Assembly (NCBI RefSeq): GCF_000725625.1
Contig: NZ_JOHS01000054.1
Location: 1-42,804 of the forward strand
DNA from: Streptomyces sp. NRRL F-6676
GTDB taxonomy: Bacteria; Actinomycetota; Actinomycetes; Streptomycetales; Streptomycetaceae
Direction: 5' to 3'
Length of the DNA stretch: 42,804 bases
Shown here: positions 32,947-40,063 of the stretch, in pieces
Layout: each line of letters starts with the position of its first letter
Numbering within the stretch: position 1 is the stretch's first letter
Notes under the pieces: model-generated
Told to the model about the DNA's origin: nothing
The model's database searches: none
What the model saw: only the letters and a program-made list of their open reading frames with translations
Made by a program: the position numbers and the translations under genes

Positions 32947-33212
32947 GTGTCCGTACCCTCCTCGTCAATGGCGCTGTCGCCCAGGTCTGGACGAAGCCTG
33001 CTGCGGGCCGCCTCCAGACGTTCGGCGTAGTCCGCCGAAAAGATCCCCGATAGCGATTTGTCGAGCGTTCCGGCCAGCCTATGAATGGGCGCCCAGACCG
33101 CCTCGTCGTCGACGAGACGGCTGAGGTCCGTCATCTGCACTCGCTCCAGCCAGTCCGACAGGACCAGCGCTTCATCAGAGGTGAGCTTGATGATGATCTC
33201 CGTGTTCTCCAC
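32943..33212 (-). CDS. 89-aa hypothetical protein, coupled to the 122-aa gene
   Basis: GTG 33212 lies 6 nt after a TATGTT -10 (33219-33224), itself 17 nt from a CTGACA -35 (33242-33247), an unusually good promoter, so it is leaderless. The product starts VENTEIIIKLTSDEALVLSD, is mostly helical and acidic, and ends DEEGTDT. No family recognised. The longer upstream open frame is rejected in favour of this start. Overlaps the next gene by 4 nt. Confidence 0.72.
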   Translation of the reverse strand: MENTEIIIKLTSDEALVLSDWLERVQMTDLSRLVDDEAVWAPIHRLAGTLDKSLSGIFSADYAERLEAARSRLRPDLGDSAIDEEGTDT

Positions 33213-33218
33213 TGCTCG

Positions 33219-33247
33219 AACATAGTTCGCCGACCCTGCGGTGTCAG
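33219..33247 (-). promoter_or_regulatory. Promoter of the two-gene minus-strand unit
   Basis: -35 CTGACA (33242-33247) and -10 TATGTT (33219-33224) on the minus strand, spacer 17 nt. It lies in the 57-nt divergent gap with the DUF4240 gene. Confidence 0.7.
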
Positions 33248-33269
33248 AGGTGCCTGGCACAGTGCCGCC

Positions 33270-33881
33270 GTGGACATCGATTCCTTCTGGAAGCTCATCG
33301 AGGAGTGCCGGCGTCAAGCGCAGGGCCCGGAGGAGCGGCTCGCGTGGCTGCGTGGCGCATTGGCGCGAAGGTCGCCGGCTGAGGTTGTGCAGTTCCAGGT
33401 GCGCTTGGACGAGGTGACGCACGAGGCGTTCACGTGGGATCTCTGGGCTGCTGCGGAACGGATCTTCGGCGGCTGGTGTTCGGACGACGGATTCTGCTAC
33501 TTCGGCCTGTGGATGGTGGGGATCGGTCGGGAGGCCTTCGTGCAGGCAGTAGCCGATCCCGACGCTCTGGCCGATACCCCTGAGGTTCAGTGCCTGGTGG
33601 CTCGCCCTCGCGAGCTCTGGAACGACGACTGGCCCGAGTGGGAGTTTCTCGACTATGTCGCCATGGAGGCGTATGGACTGCTCACTCGCGATGCTGATGA
33701 CTGCGGCGATGCTTTCTACGAAGCAGTCGAAGCCGAGCAGGGTGCTGTAGGAGCCAGCCCAGGGCCGCTCGGCGAGCAGTGGGACGTGCGATGCGAAGAC
33801 GAGGCGATGCGCAAACTGCCGAAGCTGAGCGCAATGTTTCCCCTACGGCCGCTGGGCTCGGTAGGCGCGAATGCGCTGTAG
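33270..33881 (+). CDS. DUF4240 protein
   Basis: A 203-aa protein starting (GTG 33270) VDIDSFWKLIEECRRQAQ, the DUF4240 opening, with the family middle FGGWCSDDGFCYFGLWMVGIGREAF and VARPRELWNDDWPEWEFLDYVA. DUF4240 proteins are widespread in Streptomyces islands and often near toxin/immunity-type genes; the function is unknown. A CACAGT hexamer 6 nt upstream, inside the palindrome GGCAC-A-GTGCC, may be the -10 of a leaderless promoter. Codon use is less GC-extreme than the core genes. Confidence 0.8.
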   Translation: MDIDSFWKLIEECRRQAQGPEERLAWLRGALARRSPAEVVQFQVRLDEVTHEAFTWDLWAAAERIFGGWCSDDGFCYFGLWMVGIGREAFVQAVADPDALADTPEVQCLVARPRELWNDDWPEWEFLDYVAMEAYGLLTRDADDCGDAFYEAVEAEQGAVGASPGPLGEQWDVRCEDEAMRKLPKLSAMFPLRPLGSVGANAL

Positions 33882-34016
33882 GGCCTCAGAAGTCCTGGCC
33901 AAATCTCAGACAGGATGCCCGCTGTCTGGCCACTGAGACACACACGTCAGCGGCGCTTCCCCGCACCCTCACCGTGGAGAGCTCAGAGGCCGGCCGCCCG
34001 CGGTGGCCGTGAGAGC

Positions 34017-35099
34017 TCATTTGGCCAAGTCGCTGACGGATTGTTCGGCCTGCCAGCGCGCACGCACGACTCCGTCTCTGTCGGGCATGACAGCGGAGAG
34101 TAGAGGGACACGCTCATCGGCGTACACGGGCAGAAGCGCTGCAGCGTCGGCATCGGATATTCGGCCAGCCAGCTCCGGAAATTCGTCGTCGGCAGCGACG
34201 ACGCTGTGGATCTGACCTTCCTTGTCCTGCCAGACGCCCTCGATGATGCCCTCGGTGGGAAGGGCGCCGAGGATGGCGCTAACGTCGGAGGAGAGGGCTG
34301 GCCACACGGCCAGGCGGGCGCGGGGAGCGAGCCCGGCGCGAACCGTGTCGATGGTGTCGCACGTGAGGCGATGCCATCGCGAGGCGTTCTGGACGTATAT
34401 CTCTTCCAAGAGTCCGGCGCGGCCGCAGCCAGCTGCGCTGTGCAGGCCGGCCCAGAAGTCGTTATCGCCTGGCCGTAGGACGCCTTCCTCCTCGGGCTCG
34501 AAGTCGTAGGGGGAAACGTCGAGGTGTTCTGGGAACAGCCCGAGTTCGCGGGCGCGAGCGAGAACTCCGTGGCAGGGTCGGCTGCTGCCGACGTAGAGGT
34601 ACTGGTCCCACCCGACGTGCACTGCGAAAACGTCTTCCACCTCCAGTCGGCACCAGGCGCCGCTGTCGCGCAGCATGAGGCGAATCAGCTCCAGCCCGAT
34701 GTCCAGAGGCATCTCTGCTCCGTCGTGGAAGTCGGCAAGACCGCCGGGAAGGAGCCTGTCGAGACCGAAGCCGTCCAGAGTTCTCTCAACGCCGAAATGA
34801 GCAAAAGACGAGACCTCCGGCTCGCGGACAGACAGATGGTCGATGCCGGTGTCCGCGGCGAACGCCTTGACCGCCTGAAGATAGGCCGCCTCGATCTCGC
34901 CGTGATCGCTGATGGAGTCCTCGGTGCCGGTGTAGTGCCCGTGATCGTCACGGTCGGCGGGGTCGTACTTGCTGACGCGATAGACGTAGGGGAGCTGCAC
35001 ATCGCCATCTTCCAGTGCTTGCTGAGGAAGTGCCACGGCATTTGAGACAAGGGCGTCGGTGAGCCCTCTGAGATCCATCCGAATCTTGCTGGTCAGCAC
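34017..35099 (-). CDS. 360-aa hypothetical protein, resembles the N-terminal part of S1-domain proteins
   Basis: The sequence (RGLTDALVSNAVALPQQAL, YVYRVSKYDPADRDDHGHY, GVFAVHVGWDQYLYVGS-like FAVHVGWDQYLYVGSSRPC, SRWHRLTCDTIDTVRAGLAP) recalls Streptomyces proteins that, from memory, carry an S1 RNA-binding domain after this region. Here the chain stops at QSVSDLAK and no S1 domain follows, so it may be shortened. GTG 35099 overlaps the region of the upstream stop (35093-35095); ATG 35078 is an alternative start. The poly-G tract lies 59 nt upstream. Function unknown. Confidence 0.72.
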   Translation of the reverse strand: MLTSKIRMDLRGLTDALVSNAVALPQQALEDGDVQLPYVYRVSKYDPADRDDHGHYTGTEDSISDHGEIEAAYLQAVKAFAADTGIDHLSVREPEVSSFAHFGVERTLDGFGLDRLLPGGLADFHDGAEMPLDIGLELIRLMLRDSGAWCRLEVEDVFAVHVGWDQYLYVGSSRPCHGVLARARELGLFPEHLDVSPYDFEPEEEGVLRPGDNDFWAGLHSAAGCGRAGLLEEIYVQNASRWHRLTCDTIDTVRAGLAPRARLAVWPALSSDVSAILGALPTEGIIEGVWQDKEGQIHSVVAADDEFPELAGRISDADAAALLPVYADERVPLLSAVMPDRDGVVRARWQAEQSVSDLAK

Positions 35100-35566
35100 G
35101 CTGCGTCATGACACGAGCGCGAGATCCTACAAGTGCAAGGGATCAGGCCGAGCCTTCGGGGGGGGGGGGGGGGGGGGACAGCCAGTCGATGCCACGCGTG
35201 GCCGCAACCGTCGGAGCAGAAGCGCTCTCGTCGACGTCCGTCGGCGACGGCCAGCACCGCGATCAGTAGCCGGAATGACTTGAGGCGCTCGTCGTGGGGA
35301 GCGAGGCTGGCGATCTTCCCGAGTTGCTGGTCGAGCTGCCCTTGTGAGATCAGAACTGCCGGTGTGTGCGTGGCGCGAAGTCCGGCGCGTCGGATACTTT
35401 CCGGGCCGTCCTCGGCGGTAGCGCGGGCCTGAATGCAGAAATGTGACAGGAGGCGCAGGGCGTGGGATTGCTCCTCAGCCGAGAGGCCCTCGAACCACTC
35501 GATCCCCTGTGGCATCGGCCGAAGCTCTTGGGCGAGTTCGTTGAGAATGATGTACGGATCAGCCAT
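35093..35566 (-). CDS. DUF5958-family protein with a 20-nt homopolymer at its C-terminal end
   Basis: Starting at ATG 35566 the 157-aa product has the family body: LNELAQELRPMPQGIEWFEG, then ARATAEDGPESIRRAGLRAT and RRERFCSDGCGHAWHRL. It then runs into VPPPPPPRRL, encoded by 20 consecutive C on this strand (35158-35177), and ends 21 residues later. Related proteins, as I recall, end near GCGHAWHRL, so the tail is probably acquired. One base fewer would end the chain with EGSA, one more with PKARPDPLHL. Only the 20-nt state reads into the start of the next gene. GGGGG precedes the ATG. Confidence 0.72.
   Translation of the reverse strand: MADPYIILNELAQELRPMPQGIEWFEGLSAEEQSHALRLLSHFCIQARATAEDGPESIRRAGLRATHTPAVLISQGQLDQQLGKIASLAPHDERLKSFRLLIAVLAVADGRRRERFCSDGCGHAWHRLAVPPPPPPRRLGLIPCTCRISRSCHDAAC
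35158..35177. repeat. Poly-G tract of 20 bases
   Basis: An uninterrupted G20 on the plus strand, far longer than expected by chance even in this genome. It could be a contingency locus or an assembly or sequencing artefact. Confidence 0.85.
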
Positions 35567-35630
35567 TCTCACGCCCCCTGTTGTGCTCGATTCACAGACT
35601 TCCCGGTCATCCAAGCAGTCCATCGGGTGC

Positions 35631-36308
35631 CTAGAAAGGAAGTTCGTCGGCTTCCAACGGCTCTGAGTACCCACGTACCCAGTGTCCGGGGATGGTGGCG
35701 CAGAGCGACTCCAGGTCGGCCGGCGTCCTTCCCCGGACGTGCAGCCAGCTGTGGTCGCTCAGTCCGTCGAGCCGCAAGAGTCTTCCGGGTCCGGAGAACC
35801 AGCGTACGGGGGAGTCTTCCGTGCCCGTCCACATCGGGTACTCGGGAAACTCCACCCGTGTGAACCGGCTCGGTAGCTCTCGAATCAGGTCGGCGGGAAG
35901 TTCGCAGGCGTTGTAGAGCCGTTCTTCGGGGCCAAGCAGCGTCTCGCTGAGTACCAGCTCGACGCAGGCCAGGGAGACCCGCTCCAGGAACCGGACCCAA
36001 CCATCCTGTGACTGGACGAACACCGGCGGATCTTCCTGGTCGAGATCCCGCAGCCGCACTCCCCAGAATGCGCACCCCTGGTTCTCGCTGCGGAAGACGA
36101 GCACTCCGCCGAACTCGTCATGCACGAACAATTCGGAGGGCCGTAGTAGAGGGTCCTGGCTGCCGGTGAGGTCGTGACGCGTACCGAGAAGCGAGTACGC
36201 CTCACGCAGACGCGGTTGGCAACGTGAGCGAGAACGGACAGCTATCGCTGCGAGTCGCAGCCGGTGCCCGGGGTGGTGTGGCGCACTTTTGCAAGCGGCT
36301 GCTTGCAA
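35631..36308 (-). CDS. SMI1/KNR4 (SUKH)-like protein, probably 5'-truncated
   Basis: The body from LREAYSLLGTRHDLTGSQDP through SENQGCAFWGVRLRDLDQEDPP and VSLACVELVLSE to WLHVRGRTPADLESLC resembles SUKH-type proteins, which include bacterial toxin-immunity proteins. Upstream of about 36215 the frame has no ATG or GTG, only a TTG at 36308, and the residues there are random-looking and overlap the XRE operator. An internal GTG at 36125 would lose part of the domain. I suspect the 5' end was lost at the island boundary; it may be a pseudogene. Confidence 0.55.
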   Translation of the reverse strand: MQAAACKSAPHHPGHRLRLAAIAVRSRSRCQPRLREAYSLLGTRHDLTGSQDPLLRPSELFVHDEFGGVLVFRSENQGCAFWGVRLRDLDQEDPPVFVQSQDGWVRFLERVSLACVELVLSETLLGPEERLYNACELPADLIRELPSRFTRVEFPEYPMWTGTEDSPVRWFSGPGRLLRLDGLSDHSWLHVRGRTPADLESLCATIPGHWVRGYSEPLEADELPF

Positions 36309-36312
36309 AAGT
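36285..36312. promoter_or_regulatory. Perfect dyad (12-bp arms) upstream of the XRE regulator
   Basis: ACTTTTGCAAGC (36285-36296), GGCT, then GCTTGCAAAAGT (36301-36312), 27 nt before the ATG at 36339. Placed to overlap the promoter of the regulator gene; autoregulation is likely. Confidence 0.75.
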
Positions 36313-36338
36313 TAGCGAAGGTGGGGCATGGTGGAGGC

Positions 36339-36941
36339 ATGGCATCGCTCAATGTCGGCAATCTCGGTGAGTACCTGCGGGAGCAGCGGCGCAACGCGCA
36401 GCTGTCGCTCCGGCAGCTCGCCGATGCCGCCGGCGTGTCCAATCCGTATCTGAGCCAGATCGAGCGCGGGCTGCGCAGGCCGAGCGCGGAGGTGCTCCAG
36501 CAGGTCGCCAAGGCGCTGCGGATCTCCGCCGAGACGCTGTACGTGCGGGCCGGGATCCTCGACGCCGAGCGGGACCGGGTCGAGGTCGAGACCCGGGCCG
36601 TGCTGCTCGCCGACCCCACGCTCACGGAGCGCCAGAAGCAGGTGCTGCTCCAGATCTACGAGTCGTTCCGCAAGGAGAACGGCCATGAAGGCGCAGACGC
36701 GAGCGGATCCGGTGACGCGTACGGGACCGGGCACGTGAGCGTGTCCGGGAACGCCGTGGCGGGCGGCGCGGCGGATCCGGTCGGCGTGGGGACGAACGGT
36801 ACAAAGGGTGCGCCGGACGCGCCTGACGTCCCCCACCCGACCGACGCCGCGGCGACCCCGGACGACGGCACCGGCACCGGCACCGCGGGCGGCCCGCGTG
36901 CGGCGGGCGGCGATGCCGGAGCGCAACGTACGGCCGGCTGA
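36339..36941 (+). CDS. XRE-family helix-turn-helix regulator
   Basis: A 200-aa protein with an N-terminal XRE/Cro domain (LREQRRNAQLSLRQLADAAG, NPYLSQIERGLRRPSAEVLQ; residues about 10-65), a short helical segment (ERQKQVLLQIYESFRKENG) and a long Gly/Ala/Thr/Pro/Asp-rich tail that looks disordered. ATG 36339 follows GGTGGAGG. The HBHA-like gene starts 85 nt downstream in the same direction, so they may form one operon. The perfect dyad upstream is its probable operator. Confidence 0.88.
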   Translation: MASLNVGNLGEYLREQRRNAQLSLRQLADAAGVSNPYLSQIERGLRRPSAEVLQQVAKALRISAETLYVRAGILDAERDRVEVETRAVLLADPTLTERQKQVLLQIYESFRKENGHEGADASGSGDAYGTGHVSVSGNAVAGGAADPVGVGTNGTKGAPDAPDVPHPTDAAATPDDGTGTGTAGGPRAAGGDAGAQRTAG

Positions 36942-37026
36942 CCAGCGGCCGCCCCCACCGGCGGGCGCCGTATCCGCCACCCCACACCCTCAAGCGAAAG
37001 CAACAGCAATCCGGAGGACCATCGTC

Positions 37027-37689
37027 ATGGCCATCACCGACGACCTGCGCAAGACCCTCAGTGACCCCAAGCCGCTCTACTTCGCCGCCGGCACCGCCGA
37101 CCTCGCCTGGAAGCAGGCGCTCCGGGTGCCGAGCCTGGTCGAGCAGCTGCGCAACGAGGCCCCGGCCCGGATCGAGGCCGTGCGCAACACCGACCCCAAG
37201 GCCGTGCAGGAGAAGGCCACCGCGCGTGCCAAGGAGGCACAGGAGACCCTCCAGGCCCGGGTCAACGGCTTCATCGGCTCCCTCGACACCGACCTGAAGA
37301 AGCTCGGCGAGTCCGCCCAGGACCTCGCCCTGCGCGGGGTCGGCGTCGCCGCCGAGTACGCCGTCCGGGCCCGTGAGGCCTACGAGAAGGTGGCCGAGCA
37401 GGGCGAGCAGGCCGTGCGCACCTGGCGCGGCGACGCCGCCGAGGAGATCAACGACCTCGCGATCGCCGTCGAGCCCGAGACCGCGCCTGCGCCGAAGAGC
37501 CAGGCCAAGCCTCAGCCCGTGCGGCCCGTGAAGCCCGCCGAGCCGGTCCGGATCGAGGACGACAAGCCGGCCGCGACCGCGCCGAAGCCCGCCGCCCGCA
37601 AGGCCGCCACCCCGGCGACCGCGGCGAAGAAGGCCCCGGCCGCCCGCAGGACGACCACGGCCAGGAAGACGACGCCGCCGGCCAAGTGA
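37027..37689 (+). CDS. HBHA-like basic coiled-coil protein with Lys/Ala/Pro tail
   Basis: A 220-aa protein whose N-terminal 150 residues are alpha-helical (ARIEAVRNTDPKAVQEKATA, AEYAVRAREAYEKVAEQGEQ). The C-terminus is Lys/Ala/Pro/Thr-rich (ARKAATPATAAKKAPAARRT). The layout matches mycobacterial heparin-binding haemagglutinin, which binds membranes and polyanions. GGAGGA lies 8 nt before ATG 37027. It probably associates with membrane or nucleic acid; the Streptomyces role is unknown. A strong terminator follows. Confidence 0.82.
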   Translation: MAITDDLRKTLSDPKPLYFAAGTADLAWKQALRVPSLVEQLRNEAPARIEAVRNTDPKAVQEKATARAKEAQETLQARVNGFIGSLDTDLKKLGESAQDLALRGVGVAAEYAVRAREAYEKVAEQGEQAVRTWRGDAAEEINDLAIAVEPETAPAPKSQAKPQPVRPVKPAEPVRIEDDKPAATAPKPAARKAATPATAAKKAPAARRTTTARKTTPPAK

Positions 37690-37701
37690 CCGCCGCGCGG
37701 G

Positions 37702-37745
37702 AACGGGCCGGGCGCTCCGGGCACTTCCGGAATGCCCGGCCCGTT
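37702..37745 (+). terminator. Hairpin terminator after the HBHA-like gene
   Basis: AACGGGCCGGGC (37702-37713) pairs perfectly with GCCCGGCCCGTT (37734-37745); a smaller CCGG hairpin sits inside the loop. Confidence 0.8.
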
Positions 37746-37750
37746 GTACG

Positions 37751-37767
37751 GGTACGGTGGCCGTACC
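37751..37767. promoter_or_regulatory. Palindrome in the DUF2516 promoter region
   Basis: GGTACGG-TGG-CCGTACC (7-bp arms), containing a TACGGT hexamer that could be a -10 about 35 nt before the start codon. Confidence 0.45.
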
Positions 37768-37801
37768 GGCGCACGGTCGGCCGACGGACGACTCGACTCG
37801 G

Positions 37802-38155
37802 ATGGTGGGCAACATGCTGATGACGGCATTCGGCGGCCTGATGTGGCTGCTCTACACCGCCATGCTGGTGCTCGCCGTGGTGGCGCTGGTCATGGCGGTG
37901 CTCTTCCGTGACGACGCCTACCGGGCCGCCGACAAGAAGACCAAGGGCTTCTGGCTGATCATCCTCGGCGTCACGGTCGCGGTGAACCTGCTGATCCCCA
38001 TGCTGTTCCTGCAACTCGCCGGCCTCGTCGCCACGATCGTCTTCTTCGTGGACGTCCGCCCCGCCCTGCGCGGGGTGTCGGGCGGCGGCTTCGGCCGCCG
38101 GAGCGGCGGCAGCAGCAGCGACGGCCCGTACGGACCCTGGAACGGCGGCCGCTGA
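37802..38155 (+). CDS. DUF2516 membrane protein
   Basis: A 117-aa protein with three hydrophobic helices (LYTAMLVLAVVALVMAVLF, FWLIILGVTVAVNLLIPML, LAGLVATIVFFV), the DRPAL-like closing motif DVRPAL of DUF2516 and a Gly/Ser-rich tail. Starts at 37802, 37814 and 37820 are all possible; GGTGGG at 37804-37809 would serve the one at 37814. Function unknown. Confidence 0.82.
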   Translation: MVGNMLMTAFGGLMWLLYTAMLVLAVVALVMAVLFRDDAYRAADKKTKGFWLIILGVTVAVNLLIPMLFLQLAGLVATIVFFVDVRPALRGVSGGGFGRRSGGSSSDGPYGPWNGGR

Positions 38156-38168
38156 GCGACGGGCTGTC

Positions 38169-38300
38169 GGCCGGCTGCCGTGGTGAGCGGTGGGCCGGCT
38201 GCCGTGGTGAGCGGTGCGCCGGTCGCGGTCGGCCGTTGTGGTGAGCGGCCGGTCGGCCGCTGTGGTGACCGGTGCGCCGCTGTGGTGACCGCTGGGCCGG
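38169..38300. repeat. Imperfect 20-34-bp tandem repeats after DUF2516
   Basis: Two exact 24-bp copies start at 38169 and 38193 (containing GGCCGGCTGCCGTGGTGAGC). Diverged copies follow, with TGGTGAGCGG or TGGTGACCGG recurring at about 38239, 38262 and 38282. They fill the 200-nt convergent gap before the phosphatase gene; no gene is seen. Confidence 0.65.
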
Positions 38301-38355
38301 TCGCGGTACGCCGCCGCGTCACGGGCCGCGGTCCGGCGGGGCGAGGGGACGGGCG

Positions 38356-39828
38356 TTATGGCGTGCGGTCCAGCAGGACGACGGCCACGTCGTCCGTCAG
38401 CTCGCCGCCGTTGAGGTCGCGGACCTCGTCGACCGTCGTGCGCAGCAGTTCCTCGCCGCCCAGCCCCTGGTCCAGCCGCCGGCGGACCAGCGTCAGCATC
38501 CCCTCCTGGCCGAGCCGGTCCCCCGTGTCGCCGACGTGGCCCTCTATGAGGCCGTCGGTGTAGAGCATCAGGCTCCACTCGGCTCCCAGCTCCACCTGTG
38601 TCCGCGGCCAGCGGGCCCGCGGCAGCAGGCCGAGCGCGGGGCCGTTGTTGTCGTACGGCAGCAACTCGGGCGTCCGGCCGGGGCGGGCGATCAGCGGGGC
38701 CGGGTGACCGGCCAGGCACAGGCCCGCGCGGCGGCCGTCCGGCGTGATGTCCACCGTGCACAGCGTCGCGAAGATCTCGTCGTTGTCGCGTTCGTGCTCC
38801 AGCACCTTCTGGAGGGTGGAGAGCAGCTGGTCCCCGCAGAGCCCGGCCAGCGTCAGCGCCCGCCAGGCGATGCGCAGCTCCACACCGAGCGCCGCCTCGT
38901 CGGGGCCGTGCCCGCAGACGTCGCCGATCATCGCGTGCACGGTGCCGTCCGGGGTGCGGACGGTGTCGTAGAAGTCCCCGCCGAGCAGCGCGCGCGAGCG
39001 GCCGGGACGGTAGCGGGCGGCGAACCGCAGCGAGGACCCCTCCAGCAGCGGCGTCGGCAGCAGCCCGCGCTCCAGCCGGGCGTTCTCCTGCGCGCGCAGC
39101 TTCGACTCGGTCAGCCGCCGCTCGGCGGTGTCCGACCGCTTGCGCTCCACCGCGTACCGGATCGCCCGGCTCAGCAGCCTGCCGTCCAGCTCGTCGCGGA
39201 GCAGGTAGTCCTGCGCGCCGACGCGCACCGCCTCGGCGCCGCGCTCGGCGTCGCCGGAGGCGGTGAGCGCCAGGACGGCGTGCCGGGGCGCGAGCTCCAG
39301 CACGTGGCGCAGCACGGCCAGCTCGTCCTCGCCGCCGTCACCGGCGCCCCGGCCGGGCGCGGGCAGCGCGAGGTCGAGCAGGATGCAGTGGACGTCGTCG
39401 GTGAGCAGCCGTCCGGCCTCGGTGAGGTTGCGGGCGGTGCGCAGCCGGATCGGGCGGCCCGCCGAGTCGAGCATCTCGGGCACGATCGGCGAACCCACCG
39501 GGTCGTCCTCGATCACCAGCAGGGTGAGGTTGGCGGGCGCGGCGTCGGCGGGGGCCGGCGCCACGGGCACGGCGAAGCCGTCGGTCCCGGCGGCACCGGT
39601 GGGCGCGGCGGACCTGCCGGGCCCGGCGGAGCAGTCCTCGGGCGTGCCGCTGCCGTCGGGCATGGCCGTGCCGTCGGTCGGCACGTCCGCGGGAGCCGGG
39701 CCGCGGCCGCCTCCGGTGGACGGTTCGCGGCCCGCTTCCGTGGCCGGGCCGCCGGGCTGGGGTCCGGCCTGCGCCTGACCACTCTCCGCGGCCGGGATCG
39801 CTCTCTGCCGCGGTACGGGTACGGGCAT
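38356..39828 (-). CDS. Receiver-PP2C (RsbU/SpoIIE-type) protein phosphatase
   Basis: A 490-aa protein: a disordered Pro/Ala/Gly N-terminus (1-98), a receiver domain (acidic pair in VIEDDP, phospho-acceptor Asp152 in LLDLALP), a helical linker (ERRLTESKLRAQENARLERG) and a PP2C phosphatase domain (GGDFYDTV, GDVCGHGPDEAAL, YTDGLIEGH, LTDDVAVVLL). The usual receiver Lys is replaced by Arg (YLLRDELD). Such proteins dephosphorylate anti-anti-sigma factors to release stress sigma factors. ATG 39828 is likely; a TATGGT -10 lies at about 39893-39898. No sigma or anti-sigma gene is adjacent. Confidence 0.88.
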   Translation of the reverse strand: MPVPVPRQRAIPAAESGQAQAGPQPGGPATEAGREPSTGGGRGPAPADVPTDGTAMPDGSGTPEDCSAGPGRSAAPTGAAGTDGFAVPVAPAPADAAPANLTLLVIEDDPVGSPIVPEMLDSAGRPIRLRTARNLTEAGRLLTDDVHCILLDLALPAPGRGAGDGGEDELAVLRHVLELAPRHAVLALTASGDAERGAEAVRVGAQDYLLRDELDGRLLSRAIRYAVERKRSDTAERRLTESKLRAQENARLERGLLPTPLLEGSSLRFAARYRPGRSRALLGGDFYDTVRTPDGTVHAMIGDVCGHGPDEAALGVELRIAWRALTLAGLCGDQLLSTLQKVLEHERDNDEIFATLCTVDITPDGRRAGLCLAGHPAPLIARPGRTPELLPYDNNGPALGLLPRARWPRTQVELGAEWSLMLYTDGLIEGHVGDTGDRLGQEGMLTLVRRRLDQGLGGEELLRTTVDEVRDLNGGELTDDVAVVLLDRTP

Positions 39829-40026
39829 CGTCTTGGGTTCCTTCCCTCTCCCGAGGGCACGGCGGAACGAGGGACCTCGACCCACCGACGGGGACCATAG
39901 CGTCAGCCGCGCCCGCAGCGGAATGGTGTTCCGGACCACGCCCGGCGGGACGCCACCGTCATATGCCGCGATACACGGCGCACTTGGACGCCCGGGGGCG
40001 GGGCGCGGAATGACGAACGTCACGTG

Positions 40027-40054
40027 CCTCCGACGGCCCACCGGACGTCGGAGG
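40027..40054 (-). terminator. Hairpin terminator after the NlpC/P60 gene
   Basis: CCTCCGACG (40027-40035) pairs perfectly with CGTCGGAGG (40046-40054), 9 nt after the minus-strand stop at 40064. Confidence 0.7.
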
Positions 40055-40063
40055 TGGCGCCCC

